A stretch of 64,000 nt of DNA from Paenibacillus woosongensis (GTDB lineage: Bacteria > Bacillota > Bacilli > Paenibacillales > Paenibacillaceae), in the NCBI RefSeq assembly GCF_009725165.1, contig NZ_WNZW01000015.1, forward strand, positions 1-64,000. Reading direction: 5' to 3'. The translations under genes were made by a program, and so were the position numbers. The notes under the pieces were generated by a model. That model saw only the letters and a program-made list of their open reading frames with translations. It was not told the origin of the DNA and searched no databases. Below, in pieces: positions 1 to 9,000 of the stretch (the stretch's first letter is position 1; every line of letters starts with the position of its first letter).

Positions 1-48
1 TCGCCACACACTTCCATCCATTTGTCAAGTCCTTTTTTCTTTTGCATG

Positions 49-91
49 CAAAAAAAGAGCGGGCTATCTTTTCGATAACCTGCTCTTTTCA
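49..91. terminator. Bidirectional terminator
   Basis: A-rich run, stem AAAAGAGC..GGCTATC / GATAACC..GCTCTTTT around a short TTTTC loop, then T-rich sequence. It would end transcription of the leftward TetR gene and of anything entering from the left. Confidence 0.7.
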
Positions 92-193
92 CGATATTTG
101 GATCTGCGCCCTAACTTAATGACATTGCCCTTACCGGGAGCCTTTTCGTATTTCCTTGCTAAGCTAGTGATTGGTTTCTAGCCGTATTAAGGT

Positions 194-802
194 TTAGGAT
201 GACTTTCTGGAGGACGAATTGCTGATAGGCCAGGTGGAGAGAGCCTGCTCAGCAACAGCCTCTAGCATATTGCGACTGAAGCCGGCCTTGGCTTGAACGG
301 CCATACCGTGGAGCACGGCCATTACGAATGCAGCTAGCACAGCACAGTTCGCGGTTTCCGGCAGATCTCCCTCCTGCTTTGCCCGCTCGAAACGATCACG
401 CAGCGAAGCCTCTCCTTTCGCACGCGCATCGATCAGTGCACGTCGAATAGGTTCGGCATCATCCGAGCCAGCCAAGCCACCGTGGACATATAGACACCCC
501 TTGTGATCCGGGTAACGAGTTTGCAATTCGGCCGAACCGCGAAAAATGTGTGCGACCACCTCCCGCGAGGTCGGCAGCTCCAGCGCCGCCAGGAAGAAAT
601 CATGATAGCGCTCGTAATAGCGTTCAATAACTCGGAGGAACAACGCCTCCTTGTTCCCAAACGCCGAGTAGAGCGCGGGGCGTTCGACACCCGTGGCCTG
701 CGTCAGGTCAGTGTACGACGCGCCCTCGTAGCCTTTGCGCCAAAACACGCAAAGTGCTGCGTCCAATGCCTGATCCACATCGAATTCGCGATTACGTCCC
801 AT
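194..802 (-). CDS. TetR/AcrR family transcriptional repressor
   Basis: A 202-residue regulator with an N-terminal helix-turn-helix at about residues 10-55 (the GYEGASYTDLTQATGVERPALYSAFGNKEALF stretch in family alignment, seen here around residues 24-55) and a variable ligand-binding C-terminal half. The ATG is preceded by AGGTGAT at a good distance. It is divergent from the short-chain dehydrogenase at 1403, and three copies of a near-palindromic ATAACGACCGTTAT-like sequence lie between them, one just upstream of this gene, so autoregulation and control of the neighbour are likely. The protein resembles YcdC/AcrR-type repressors of oxidoreductase genes; the inducer is unknown. Its codon use is GC-richer than the dehydrogenase next to it, which may indicate a separate origin. 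Confidence 0.9.
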   Translation of the reverse strand: MGRNREFDVDQALDAALCVFWRKGYEGASYTDLTQATGVERPALYSAFGNKEALFLRVIERYYERYHDFFLAALELPTSREVVAHIFRGSAELQTRYPDHKGCLYVHGGLAGSDDAEPIRRALIDARAKGEASLRDRFERAKQEGDLPETANCAVLAAFVMAVLHGMAVQAKAGFSRNMLEAVAEQALSTWPISNSSSRKSS

Positions 803-826
803 CAGTCAGATCACCTCAACTTTTTT

Positions 827-840
827 ATAACGGTCGATAT
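827..840. promoter_or_regulatory. Candidate TetR operator 1
   Basis: ATAACGGTCGATAT, 13 of 14 bases matching the reverse complement of the perfect site at 1173, placed 25 bp upstream of the TetR start codon where binding would block its own transcription. Confidence 0.5.
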
Positions 841-1117
841 TAAAACGGTTCTTATCCAATTTTCATTTCATACTTCACGTTATCATAACATACGTTACAG
901 AATGCTGCCAATCCATCGGTCTAGTACCTGCCTATAGCGTACGATTAGCAAAATACTCGGCCGTCTAGATCTGGTGCTACTGTCAGGCGCCATACCCGGC
1001 CTGCGCTGATGGCCTATCTTGCCAGAGTGCCGTTGCATCATCCTGACCTGACGCCTCCTGACGCCCTTGCCATGGAACGAATGACAGTGTGCACAGAAAT
1101 GTATAACAGCACATAAA

Positions 1118-1187
1118 ATAATGATCGTTATGGTATTGACAATTTGAACCAATTTATATAATATCATTTAACATAACGACCGTTATG
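1118..1187 (+). promoter_or_regulatory. Promoter flanked by two TetR operators
   Basis: A sigma-A-like promoter (-35 TTGACA 1136-1141, -10 TATAAT about 1157-1162, or TAATAT at 1159) lies between ATAATGATCGTTAT (1118-1131) and the palindrome CATAACG-AC-CGTTATG (1172-1187). The spacing places operators immediately upstream and downstream of the promoter, the usual arrangement for repression by the divergent TetR protein. It would drive the dehydrogenase at 1403 through a leader of about 230 nt. Confidence 0.6.
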
Positions 1188-1256
1188 ATATTTTGCTTTC
1201 GCAGACATCTAGAACGTACTAAGCGTTTTTTTCATTCTTTTTATTCAAAAATCACT

Positions 1257-1277
1257 AAGGAGGTACTTTTTATGTAG
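1257..1277 (+). other. Shine-Dalgarno followed by a start-stop (ATG TAG)
   Basis: AAGGAGG (1257-1263) is ideally spaced before ATG at 1272, but the next codon is TAG. Either a minimal start-stop element in the leader of the SDR gene or the residue of a lost gene. A second example occurs at 60480. Nothing else is visible between 1278 and the RBS of the SDR gene. Confidence 0.4.
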
Positions 1278-1402
1278 AAATCATTTATGGGCTAAGTGAA
1301 TATTTATTTACAATATGAGGGCGCCAGCCAAGTAACTTTAAATCCGTATTGGTAAGTGTTTGCCAGAATATCATTTAAATTCTCTTATAAGGAGTAGATC
1401 AT

Positions 1403-2185
1403 ATGTCGACAAATGAAGGAAGATTCAGTGGTAAGGTTGCTTTGATTACAGGGGCAAGTCGTGGGATGGGGGCTGAAATTGCCAAAAAAATAGCTGCAGG
1501 CGGAGCGGAATTTATAGGTGTTCATTACGCCAGTAATAAGGATGCTGCTTTAAAAGTTGTTGAAGAGATTAAGGCGCTGGGCTCAAAGGCTGCGGCTCTG
1601 GAGGCAGAGTTAACCACTGGTATTTCTGGTGTAAAAAAGCTTTGGGCTGCATTTGAAGATGTTGTTCGTTCGGAAATTGGATCTGTGCAATTGGACATCT
1701 TAATCAATAACGCAGGTATTGCACCGTCCATTCCTTTTGAAGAAACTTCAATTGAAACGTTCGAAGATGTCATTAATGTTAATCTTAAAGCTCCATACTT
1801 TCTTACTCAAGCAGCTAGCCCGTTTATACGAAACGGTGGACGAATCATTAACATTTCTACTGGCTTTACTCGTGTTGCCGGTCCAGCGCATTCCATTTAT
1901 TCGGCTTCCAAGGGAGCCATTGAGACACTTACTTTGGCGTTAGCTCCACTGTTTGCATCAAAAGGTATTACTGTTAACGCAGTAAGGCCGGGAATTACGG
2001 CTACTGATATGAACAAGGACTGGCTCGCTAACCCAGAAGCCCATGCTGAAGCAGCTTCAATGTCTGCTTTCGGAAGAGTTGGCACCACTAAGGACGTTGC
2101 TGATGTAGTTGCATTTCTAGCATCTGAGGAGGCGCGATGGATCACGGGGCAATTTATTGATGCTACCGGAGGAGCTAGGCTATAA
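1403..2185 (+). CDS. SDR family NAD(P)-dependent oxidoreductase
   Basis: A 260-residue classical short-chain dehydrogenase. Visible motifs: cofactor-binding TGASRGMG at residues 16-23, structural NNAG at about 102-105, catalytic Ser152 and the YSASK pair Tyr166/Lys170, and the C-terminal PGITATDM and WITGQ segments typical of FabG-like proteins. It should reduce a carbonyl or oxidise an alcohol with NAD(P)(H) in the cytoplasm; the substrate cannot be told. AAGGAG sits just ahead of the ATG. It is divergent from, and probably repressed by, the TetR protein at 194-802 through the operators around 1118-1187, and ends before a strong bidirectional terminator. Confidence 0.92.
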   Translation: MSTNEGRFSGKVALITGASRGMGAEIAKKIAAGGAEFIGVHYASNKDAALKVVEEIKALGSKAAALEAELTTGISGVKKLWAAFEDVVRSEIGSVQLDILINNAGIAPSIPFEETSIETFEDVINVNLKAPYFLTQAASPFIRNGGRIINISTGFTRVAGPAHSIYSASKGAIETLTLALAPLFASKGITVNAVRPGITATDMNKDWLANPEAHAEAASMSAFGRVGTTKDVADVVAFLASEEARWITGQFIDATGGARL

Positions 2186-2237
2186 GCATGCTTTTTGTGC
2201 GAGTTCGCCCACTTTGCCATTTCGTAAAATTTCTATT

Positions 2238-2284
2238 CAATTTAAGAAAGGACAGGGTCATCCGCCCTGTCCTTTCTTAAATTG
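2238..2284. terminator. Bidirectional terminator, 20-bp perfect stem
   Basis: Perfect 20-bp inverted repeat (CAATTTAAGAAAGG... 2238-2257 and its complement 2265-2284) with a 7-nt loop, lying between two convergent genes (SDR and aldo/keto reductase). Confidence 0.85.
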
Positions 2285-2325
2285 ATGAGGATAAACCCGT
2301 AATGAGTTTATGTTTTGACCGGGGT

Positions 2326-3177
2326 TTACAGATCGACTCTCCAGTTGCCCATCATCTTGGCGACTTCCGGATCGCGGTACGATAAGAAGAGACTTTCCCG
2401 TGTATCGAGGGTCGAAATTTGTTCCATATCGTCCGCAGTTAGCTCAAAATCGAAAATGTCGAAGTTTTCGACGATCCGTTCTTTGCGCACCGATTTTGGA
2501 ATAACAACGACTTCACGCTGAACAAGCCAGCGCAACACGATCTGGGCGACGGATTTGTTGTGTTTTTCAGCAATCGAGGTCAGCACTTCGTTGCCAAACA
2601 TGTTGCCCCGTCCTTCAGCGAACGGCGCCCACGACTGATGTTGAACTCCCTGCTCTTTCAAAAAAGCGGTGGTCTCCGTTTGCTGGTACAACGGGTGCGT
2701 TTCGATCTGGTTGACGGCAGGCACGATTTCGTTATGCACGATGAGGTCCATCAGACGGTCGGGCAGGAAGTTGCTGACACCAATCGCCTTGATCTTGCCT
2801 TCGCGGTACAGTTCTTCCATCGCGCGCCAAGCGCCGTAGTAATCGCCGAACGGTTGGTGAATCAGGTATAGATCGAGATAGTCGAGCTGCAGCTTCTTCA
2901 GGGATTTGGCAAACGCCAGCTTGGCACTCTCGTAGCTGGCATCCTGAACCCAGAGCTTGGTCGTGATGAACAGTTCGTCACGCGGTACGCCGCTGCGCTT
3001 AATTGCGCGTCCGACTGCTTCCTCATTCAAATAACCGGCGGCGGTGTCGATCAGGCGGTAACCGGCCATCAGTGCTTCATATACGGCGTTTTCGCATTCT
3101 TCAGCGTCGGGAACTTGGTAGACACCGAAGCCGATGATCGGCATTTTCACTCCATTGTTCAAGGTTACGGTTTGCAT
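2326..3177 (-). CDS. Aldo/keto reductase
   Basis: A 283-residue AKR-fold NADPH-dependent reductase. The complete catalytic tetrad is visible: Asp44 and Tyr49 (LIDTAAGYLNEEAVG), Lys74 (ITTKLW) and His107 (LIHQPF). The GVSNF segment near 140 and the IPKSVRKERI coenzyme-binding segment near residue 235 are typical of YtbE/YvgN-like enzymes that reduce methylglyoxal and other reactive aldehydes. The divergent MerR regulator at 3353 and the 19-bp-spacer promoter between them suggest aldehyde-inducible expression. Start ATG is preceded by AGGAGGAATTATC on the minus strand. Confidence 0.93.
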   Translation of the reverse strand: MQTVTLNNGVKMPIIGFGVYQVPDAEECENAVYEALMAGYRLIDTAAGYLNEEAVGRAIKRSGVPRDELFITTKLWVQDASYESAKLAFAKSLKKLQLDYLDLYLIHQPFGDYYGAWRAMEELYREGKIKAIGVSNFLPDRLMDLIVHNEIVPAVNQIETHPLYQQTETTAFLKEQGVQHQSWAPFAEGRGNMFGNEVLTSIAEKHNKSVAQIVLRWLVQREVVVIPKSVRKERIVENFDIFDFELTADDMEQISTLDTRESLFLSYRDPEVAKMMGNWRVDL

Positions 3178-3284
3178 GATAATTCCTCCTATTGTTCAAA
3201 TGTTAACAGCAAACGGCCGCGAATCCCGGGGGATCGACACTGCAGAAGGGGGGATTCCGCTTGAAGCCGTTTTGCATTACAATC

Positions 3285-3315
3285 AGCTTAGAACCTTCGT
3301 GTTACACGAAGTCAA
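3285..3315 (-). promoter_or_regulatory. MerR-type promoter with 19-bp spacer and dyad
   Basis: Read on the minus strand: -35 TTGACT (complement of 3310-3315), 19-bp spacer, -10 TAAGCT (complement of 3285-3290). The spacer holds the perfect dyad CTTCGTG-TTA-CACGAAG (3295-3311). An over-long 19-bp spacer containing the operator is the hallmark of promoters activated by DNA distortion by MerR proteins. Confidence 0.65.
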
Positions 3316-3352
3316 GCCATGTTCAATAAATATTTTCCAAGGAGGATTTCAC

Positions 3353-3802
3353 ATGCATACGGTCAAAGAAGCTGCCCAGATCACGGGACTTACCGAGCAC
3401 GCCGTGCGCTTTTACACGGATAAAGGCCTGGTGCCAAGCGTACAGCGCAATGAGAATAATATCCGGATGTTCGATGAAGAATCGATCAACTGGCTGCATG
3501 GCGTCAAATGTCTCAAGCAATCCGGGATGCCGATTGAGGTCATTAAAAAGTACGTCGATTTATGCCTCGAAGGGGATGCGACCATACCGCAACGCTACAC
3601 ACTCATGATGGAGCATAAAGAAGCAGCACTCGCCAAGCTCGAAGAAGCCAAACGGCACGTTGCCCACTTGGAGGAAAAAACTGATCTATATCAGGCTATT
3701 CTTGAGCACCGCTCCCCGGACACGACCAATCCCGGCAACTGGGACAAAATTCAGCATATGCATAGTGACGTATTTTACTCGTCCTCTGTTCGTAAGGCAT
3801 GA
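3353..3802 (+). CDS. MerR family regulator, AdhR-like
   Basis: A 149-residue protein: N-terminal winged helix (residues 1-70, beginning MHTVKEAAQITGLTEHAVRFY) and a C-terminal coiled coil at about 90-120 for dimerisation. A single cysteine at residue 53 (GVKCLKQSGM) sits where AdhR/NmlR-type regulators carry the aldehyde- or thiol-reactive cysteine. AAGGAGG is 7 nt before the chosen ATG; longer readings start inside the promoter region. Divergent from the aldo/keto reductase, which it probably activates in response to reactive carbonyls. Assignment to the AdhR subgroup is inference from the cysteine and the neighbour. Confidence 0.88.
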   Translation: MHTVKEAAQITGLTEHAVRFYTDKGLVPSVQRNENNIRMFDEESINWLHGVKCLKQSGMPIEVIKKYVDLCLEGDATIPQRYTLMMEHKEAALAKLEEAKRHVAHLEEKTDLYQAILEHRSPDTTNPGNWDKIQHMHSDVFYSSSVRKA

Positions 3803-3826
3803 GCCATTTTGGCTAACCCCTTTTTA

Positions 3827-3878
3827 TTGACTCGACACCAGGTGGTGTCCTATAATAAATTAGACACCAAACAGTGTC
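3827..3878 (+). promoter_or_regulatory. ArsR-gene promoter with two operators
   Basis: -35 TTGACT (3827-3832), 18-bp spacer, -10 TATAAT (3851-3856). Operator 1, GACACCA-GG-TGGTGTC (3834-3849), fills the spacer; operator 2, GACACCA-AA-CAGTGTC (3863-3878), covers the transcription start. Two matching dyads over one promoter point to tight autorepression by the ArsR-type protein encoded downstream. Confidence 0.75.
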
Positions 3879-3918
3879 TTTTTTTAAAATACTACATGAG
3901 GAAATTTGGTGGATTACG

Positions 3919-4248
3919 ATGAACCAAGCTGTACAATTACGGGATGTATTTGACGCGATTGCAGATCCGACAAGGCGCAGGCTGATTCATCTGTTATCCG
4001 ATGCAGATGAGCTACCTTTACATGAGATCACACCGCATTTTTCAATGGGTCGTACGGCGGTCTCCAAACATTTGACTATCCTTAAGGAGGCCAGTCTGGT
4101 GCATGATCGTAGAGTTGGCAGGGAAACGCGGTATAAGTTAAACGCATCTCCACTCAAGGAGGTTGAGGACTGGGTTGCTTTCTACAGGAAGTATTGGTCT
4201 AACAATATGATGCGATTAGGCCAGCTATTAGAGGAGGATGAAGAATGA
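3919..4248 (+). CDS. ArsR/SmtB family winged-helix regulator
   Basis: A 109-residue winged helix protein: AIADPTRRRLIHLL near the N-terminus and the recognition region GRTAVSKHLTILKEA at about residues 43-57. No metal-binding Cys pair is visible, so it belongs to the non-metal ArsR group that is co-transcribed with AHSA1/SRPBCC proteins. ATG at 3919 is chosen because GGTGG lies ahead and a GTG at 3874 falls inside operator 2. Its last four bases overlap the next gene (ATGA), so both are one transcript controlled by the double operator upstream. Confidence 0.9.
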   Translation: MNQAVQLRDVFDAIADPTRRRLIHLLSDADELPLHEITPHFSMGRTAVSKHLTILKEASLVHDRRVGRETRYKLNASPLKEVEDWVAFYRKYWSNNMMRLGQLLEEDEE

Positions 4249-4649
4249 GTTTATCACTAAATATGGATTTTCAGTTTACGACATCAGTTGAAAAGCTGTG
4301 GGCTGCCTTAACGGATTCAAGCAAGTTAGCCAAATGGATTGCGGATAATGATTTTGAGCCTGTTGTCGGACATCGCTTTCAGTTCCGCCATGAACCGAAC
4401 GAGTATTGGGATGGAATCGTAGACAGCGAAGTGCTTCTCGTGGATGAACCGAACCTATTGTCCTTTACTTGGGCAGTCGGGGAAGAGAGACATACGGTTA
4501 CGTTGACGATTCAGGATTTGGGGGATGGGAAGGTGAACCTGCATCTTGAACAAACCGGAATTACCAATGAACAAGGATTTGCAGGCGCTAAATATGGTTG
4601 GATGGCCTGGATCGACAAACTTGTAAACGTGTTGTTGTTGGAACAATAA
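4245..4649 (+). CDS. SRPBCC (AHSA1-type) domain protein
   Basis: A 134-residue START-like fold protein: N-terminal TTSVEKLWAALTDSSKLAKW, central WDGIVDSEVLLVDEPNLLSFTW and C-terminal amphipathic helix. Such proteins bind hydrophobic ligands; the ArsR-SRPBCC pair is widespread in Bacillota but its ligand is usually unknown. It overlaps the ArsR gene by 4 bp and is translated in a coupled manner. Predicted cytoplasmic. Confidence 0.85.
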   Translation: MSLSLNMDFQFTTSVEKLWAALTDSSKLAKWIADNDFEPVVGHRFQFRHEPNEYWDGIVDSEVLLVDEPNLLSFTWAVGEERHTVTLTIQDLGDGKVNLHLEQTGITNEQGFAGAKYGWMAWIDKLVNVLLLEQ

Positions 4650-4704
4650 ATAACCGGACGAGAACAGCAAGATTGGCGGGTGCGTTGTAGAAGGAGATGA
4701 GATA

Positions 4705-5415
4705 GTGAGTTTTTTTCAAGATCATTTAATACCGTTTTTCCAAAAGAGAGAGATGAAGTTTATAGAAAGCTACAAGGAATCAGATGAAGTAAATACGTTT
4801 GTGTTCGAAAAAGAGAAAGACTTAACCTGGAAAGCGGGGCAATACGGTTTGTTTAGCATTACACATAAGTCCGTAAAAAATGGTACGCGCCCTTTCAGCG
4901 TGTCATCCGCTCCAACTGAGAATGCGGTTAGAATCACAACGCTTATTGGTAAACAGCCGAGTGAGTTTAAGAAAGCACTGCTGGAATTAACACCAGGTAT
5001 GAAAGTCACGATGCGCGGGCCAGTAGGCCCCTTTTATCTCAAAGATGAAAACCCGGCACTCTTCATTGTCGGCGGGATCGGCATTACCCCGTTTCGCTCG
5101 ATCCTCAAGCAAATCGATTCAACACCGAAGGAAGTCGGAAAACCCGTCCATCTTCTTTATATGAATGGGAATAGGGAATACCTGTTTAAGGGTGAACTTG
5201 ACGAAATGGCTAATCGTACTTCGATAAGTTTAACCTACCTAGATTCGAGGGACGAGTTACATCAGGAGATAAATAAGTTCAGCTCCTTATATAAGAATAG
5301 CGGCAAATATTATATTGCAGGACCAAAGTCTATGGTTGAGGCGGTTTCCAACTACTTACTAAACAATCAAGTTTCCAAACAGAATATCAAGAAGGATGCC
5401 TTTTTCGGGTATTAG
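4705..5415 (+). CDS. FAD/NAD(P)-binding oxidoreductase (ferredoxin reductase fold)
   Basis: A 236-residue reductase-only protein. RPFSVSSAP (about residues 70-78) is the FAD-binding RxYS-type motif, and VGGIGITPFRSIL (about 123-135) the NAD(P)-ribose loop; MRGPVGPF fits the domain linker. The C-terminal Phe-Gly-Tyr end resembles ferredoxin:NADP reductases with a terminal aromatic residue. No ferredoxin or haem domain is present, so it would pass electrons to an unknown partner. Starts with GTG after AGAAGGAGATG. It follows the ArsR/SRPBCC pair by 55 bp and may share its transcript. Confidence 0.85.
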   Translation: MSFFQDHLIPFFQKREMKFIESYKESDEVNTFVFEKEKDLTWKAGQYGLFSITHKSVKNGTRPFSVSSAPTENAVRITTLIGKQPSEFKKALLELTPGMKVTMRGPVGPFYLKDENPALFIVGGIGITPFRSILKQIDSTPKEVGKPVHLLYMNGNREYLFKGELDEMANRTSISLTYLDSRDELHQEINKFSSLYKNSGKYYIAGPKSMVEAVSNYLLNNQVSKQNIKKDAFFGY

Positions 5416-5437
5416 TGTGTTGACGAGGAGGGATAGT

Positions 5438-5806
5438 ATGGAAGTGTTTGCGGAATTTTTAGATCATATTGAAAACCCGCAGCATCGAGAGCGTATGGAA
5501 GATGTTTTATCTTGGGTGATGAAGAAGTTCCCAAATTTATCGCCTACGCTGAAGTGGAATCAACCTGTGTTTACAGACCATAGAACATACATTATCGGCT
5601 TTAGTTTATCCAAAAAACATATGGCGGTTTCCCCAGAGCAAGCGGGGATGGCTCGTTTTTCTGATGAGATATCGAAGGTTGGGTATGATCAAACAAAGGA
5701 GATCGTGCGTATCCCGTGGGATCGCCCTGTTGAATACTCATTACTTGAAAAGATGATCGAGTTTAATATGATGGATAAGGCAACTTGTACAACCTTCTGG
5801 CGGTAA
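5438..5806 (+). CDS. DUF1801 / frataxin-like iron chaperone protein
   Basis: A 122-residue protein of the YdhG/Fra type: FAEFLDHIENPQHRERM at the start, PTLKWNQPVFT (the conserved W-x-x-P region) in the middle and IRIPWDRPVEYSLLEKMIEF-like end. B. subtilis Fra, of similar length, delivers iron for Fe-S and haem assembly. ATG 5438 is chosen for its AGGAGGG site; it begins 22 bp after the reductase stop, so the reductase and this protein probably form an operon. Confidence 0.8.
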   Translation: MEVFAEFLDHIENPQHRERMEDVLSWVMKKFPNLSPTLKWNQPVFTDHRTYIIGFSLSKKHMAVSPEQAGMARFSDEISKVGYDQTKEIVRIPWDRPVEYSLLEKMIEFNMMDKATCTTFWR

Positions 5807-5841
5807 TAGATAAGTTATATCCTAGACAAAATGAGAAGAAC

Positions 5842-5872
5842 GGGCTAACCGCAGTGGTTGGCCCATTTTTTT
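5842..5872 (+). terminator. Rho-independent terminator
   Basis: GGGCTAACC-GCAGT-GGTTGGCCC with one mismatch, followed by ATTTTTTTTG. It closes the ArsR-to-DUF1801 transcript. Confidence 0.8.
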
Positions 5873-5879
5873 TGAAAAT

Positions 5880-5914
5880 TTGCCGTCACAGACAGCACGG
5901 TGAACGTATCATAA
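5880..5914. repeat. Terminator-tail repeat, copy A
   Basis: TTGCCGTCACAGACAGCACG..GTATCATAA directly behind a terminator. Related sequences follow terminators at 14275, 32017 and 59821 (see findings). Confidence 0.5.
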
Positions 5915-6062
5915 ATGAAGCAAAAACATCATTTATGAGTCCTGATATAATTCATTAGGATACGAATGCACATTCCAGAATTTGAGAGCAAAAGTAGTAG
6001 AGACATAGTATAATATAGGAAAATAGAATGAATAGTAGGCCCCAGGAGGGATAACGGGAAGC

Positions 6063-9000
6063 ATGAGAATCTACCGAAAAGGCATGGTGAAAACACTCAA
6101 TGGTGTGGTAAAAGCGCTCAAATTTATTTTTCCTGAGTATCAGCTTGTTGAATTGGTTCGGGAAAAAGGATTTATCGCCAAAAAAGAAGATCCTCCAGCT
6201 CCATCGAGGCAAGAGCAGCCGATGCCACAGTATAATACAGGATCGCGAGCCAGAAGTGCGGGCCCGAGCAATTCGGCGCAGACTGCTGCGGGTCAGAGCA
6301 CTTTTTCGTCGACTACCCGTTCTGCTCAGACTCGAGCATATACGTCGCAGGGAGAAGGCCGGAATGATGCACAGAGCGCTTTATCTCCCAAGCAATTGGA
6401 TCAACTTTTCCGAGAAGTGGAGAAGAACATTAATAGTCAAGTAATCGGACAGCCGTTCTTCATAAAAGATTTGGTTGCGGGATATAAACAGGGATATATG
6501 AATGGACGTCAGATTAAGAAGCCAAGAAATGTGATTCTGCTGGCTGGAGCTCCCGGAACGGGTAAGAAAACAGCCTTGGAATGCCTAGTTCGAGAGATGC
6601 ATGCATATCGGCTAACCTCTAGACCCCACTTTTCCGAAATTGATTTGCAGCGATATGAGGCGGATGAAATATCCGGTAATTTTATTATTGATATGGTGGA
6701 GGCTTTCCAATACTCTGAGGGAACGGTGTTATTTAAGGGGATAAAAGGGGCTGAGCAGGCTATTATTAGCTTGGTCGCTAAGCTTGCCGCGGAAGGCAGC
6801 TTCCGAACCAAAGAAGGGTTGAGCATAATCGCCGACGATTTTTTCATCATCTTCTATATCGATGAACATGCAGAGAGAGGAAGTGAATTTGGCCAAGTTC
6901 CGTCCGGGCTGGCAAATCACCTCCCGATTTCGATCTTGCAAAGCATTCTTGCCGCGGCTATCTCTTCACCATTAGAGTGGGAGACGATGCGGCGAATCGC
7001 AGAGACCTTGCTTGGGAAAGCGGTAGACGATCTGTCAAGGGATATGCAGACAAGTATCGTTGTTCATCCTTCCACGTATGAGGCGTTAGCCGATATAGCC
7101 GCAACAAACAAAACATTTGGCGAGGCAGTGCAGCACTGGATCGATAAGGAGCTTACTGTCGTATTGTCCGGCCTGCGGGCCCGTAATGAGATTCGTAGCA
7201 ATGAGCGTGTGCGTATTCGTTTCAAGAACGATTCTTTTTATGTGGAGTCGAACTCTCTTGAAGTCCCGATCAAAGCACTATCTTTCGTTCGTCAGGAGTC
7301 AATTGACGATGTCCTGGAAGAGTTAAATGCGTTAACGGGCCTAGAACCTGTGAAAAAGTTTGTCTATGAGCTCATGGAAATGGTTCAGGTGAATAAGCTG
7401 AGGGCTAGGGCAGGCGAAGGCTCTGTGCCGATGTCGCTTCATATGGTGTTTACCGGGAACCCCGGAACGGGCAAGACGACGGTCGCCCGCTTAATCGGCC
7501 GCATTCTGAAGGCGCTAGGATTGCTGCCACAAGGTCAGTTAATCGAAGTGGCGAGGCAGGACCTTGTGGGACAATATGTGGGCTCTACCGCCCCAAAAAC
7601 GATGGCAAAAGTCAATGAGGCCTTGGGAGGCGTATTGTTTATCGACGAAGCCTATACACTCGCTCGTCATGATAACGACACGTACGGCACTGAAGCAATC
7701 GACACAATCGTTAAGGCGATGGAGGATCATCGAGATGATTTGGTTGTTGTGCTGGCAGGGTATACCCAGGAGATGGAGACCTTTTTGCGATCGAATCCAG
7801 GTTTGCGTTCAAGATTTCCGTTCATCGTGGAGTTCCCGGACTACAAGGCGGAAGATATGCTGGAAATTATGATTCAAATCGTGGACAAGAATGGTTTCCG
7901 CATAGATTCGGATGCGTATGAGGGTTTGATCGAGCTGTTCGATCAACGGCAAATCCCTGGCCGCAATGACAGCGGTAACGGCCGACTTGTTCGCAATCTG
8001 TTCGAGGAGGCTGTCCGCAAACAAGCTGCTCGGCTTAGAGGGCTAATGTCAGACGCAATTGCAGATACAGATTTGCAATTATTGATAGGTGCAGATTTCG
8101 GAATCGGTGAGAAAGAAGCATTTAACATCGAGAATCAACTGGCTGGGATTGTCGGGTTGGAGAAGGTCAAACTATTCGTCCGAACGTTGGAGAAACAGCT
8201 TATTGTTGATCGAAGGCGGAAGGAAGCCGGGATTCATGTCGATACTGGGCAGACTCTCAATATGATTTTTTCGGGTAATCCCGGTACGGGTAAGACGACG
8301 ATGGCGCGGCTGGTGGCAGAGATGCTCCGATCCATGGGTTATTTGAAAAAAGGACATCTGGTAGAAGTCGGGCGATCCGATTTGGTAGCGGAGTACGCCG
8401 GCCAGACAGCCAACAAGACCAAGCTGGTTGTCGAATCTGCTCTTGGCGGCGTGCTCTTTATCGATGAAGCCTATTCGCTTGCGCAGGATGGTGCGCAGGG
8501 CGGGGGCTTCGGGAAGGAAGCCATCGATTCGTTGGTTCGTCTTATCGAGATTCATAAAGACAATTTGGTTGTCATTTTGGCGGGATATACAGAAGATATG
8601 CAGCGGTTTGTTCAGGTCAATCCGGGGCTGTCCTCACGCTTCCCGCTACAGATCGAATTCCCTGACTACACGGCTGAGGAAATGCAGCAAATTGCCTTGA
8701 TCATGGCGAAGGCACGAGGGTTTACCTTGGCTTCGGATGTGCCAGGCTTGCTCGAATCCTATTTTAATGAGAAACAAATTCCGGGTAGAAAGGACGGAGG
8801 CAATGGCCGACTCGTCCGCAATACGCTGGAAGGGGCGATACGCAAGCAAGCGGAGCGATTGGCCGATCACCCTGATATTGCGGCCGATCAGTTAAATGAG
8901 CTGAATCTGGAGGATTTTGGGCTGTCGACATATGTAGATCTTGCGGCGAAGCGGGCGAATGCGCTTGGAGCGCTTGATGCCATTGTCGGTCTGGCCTCTG

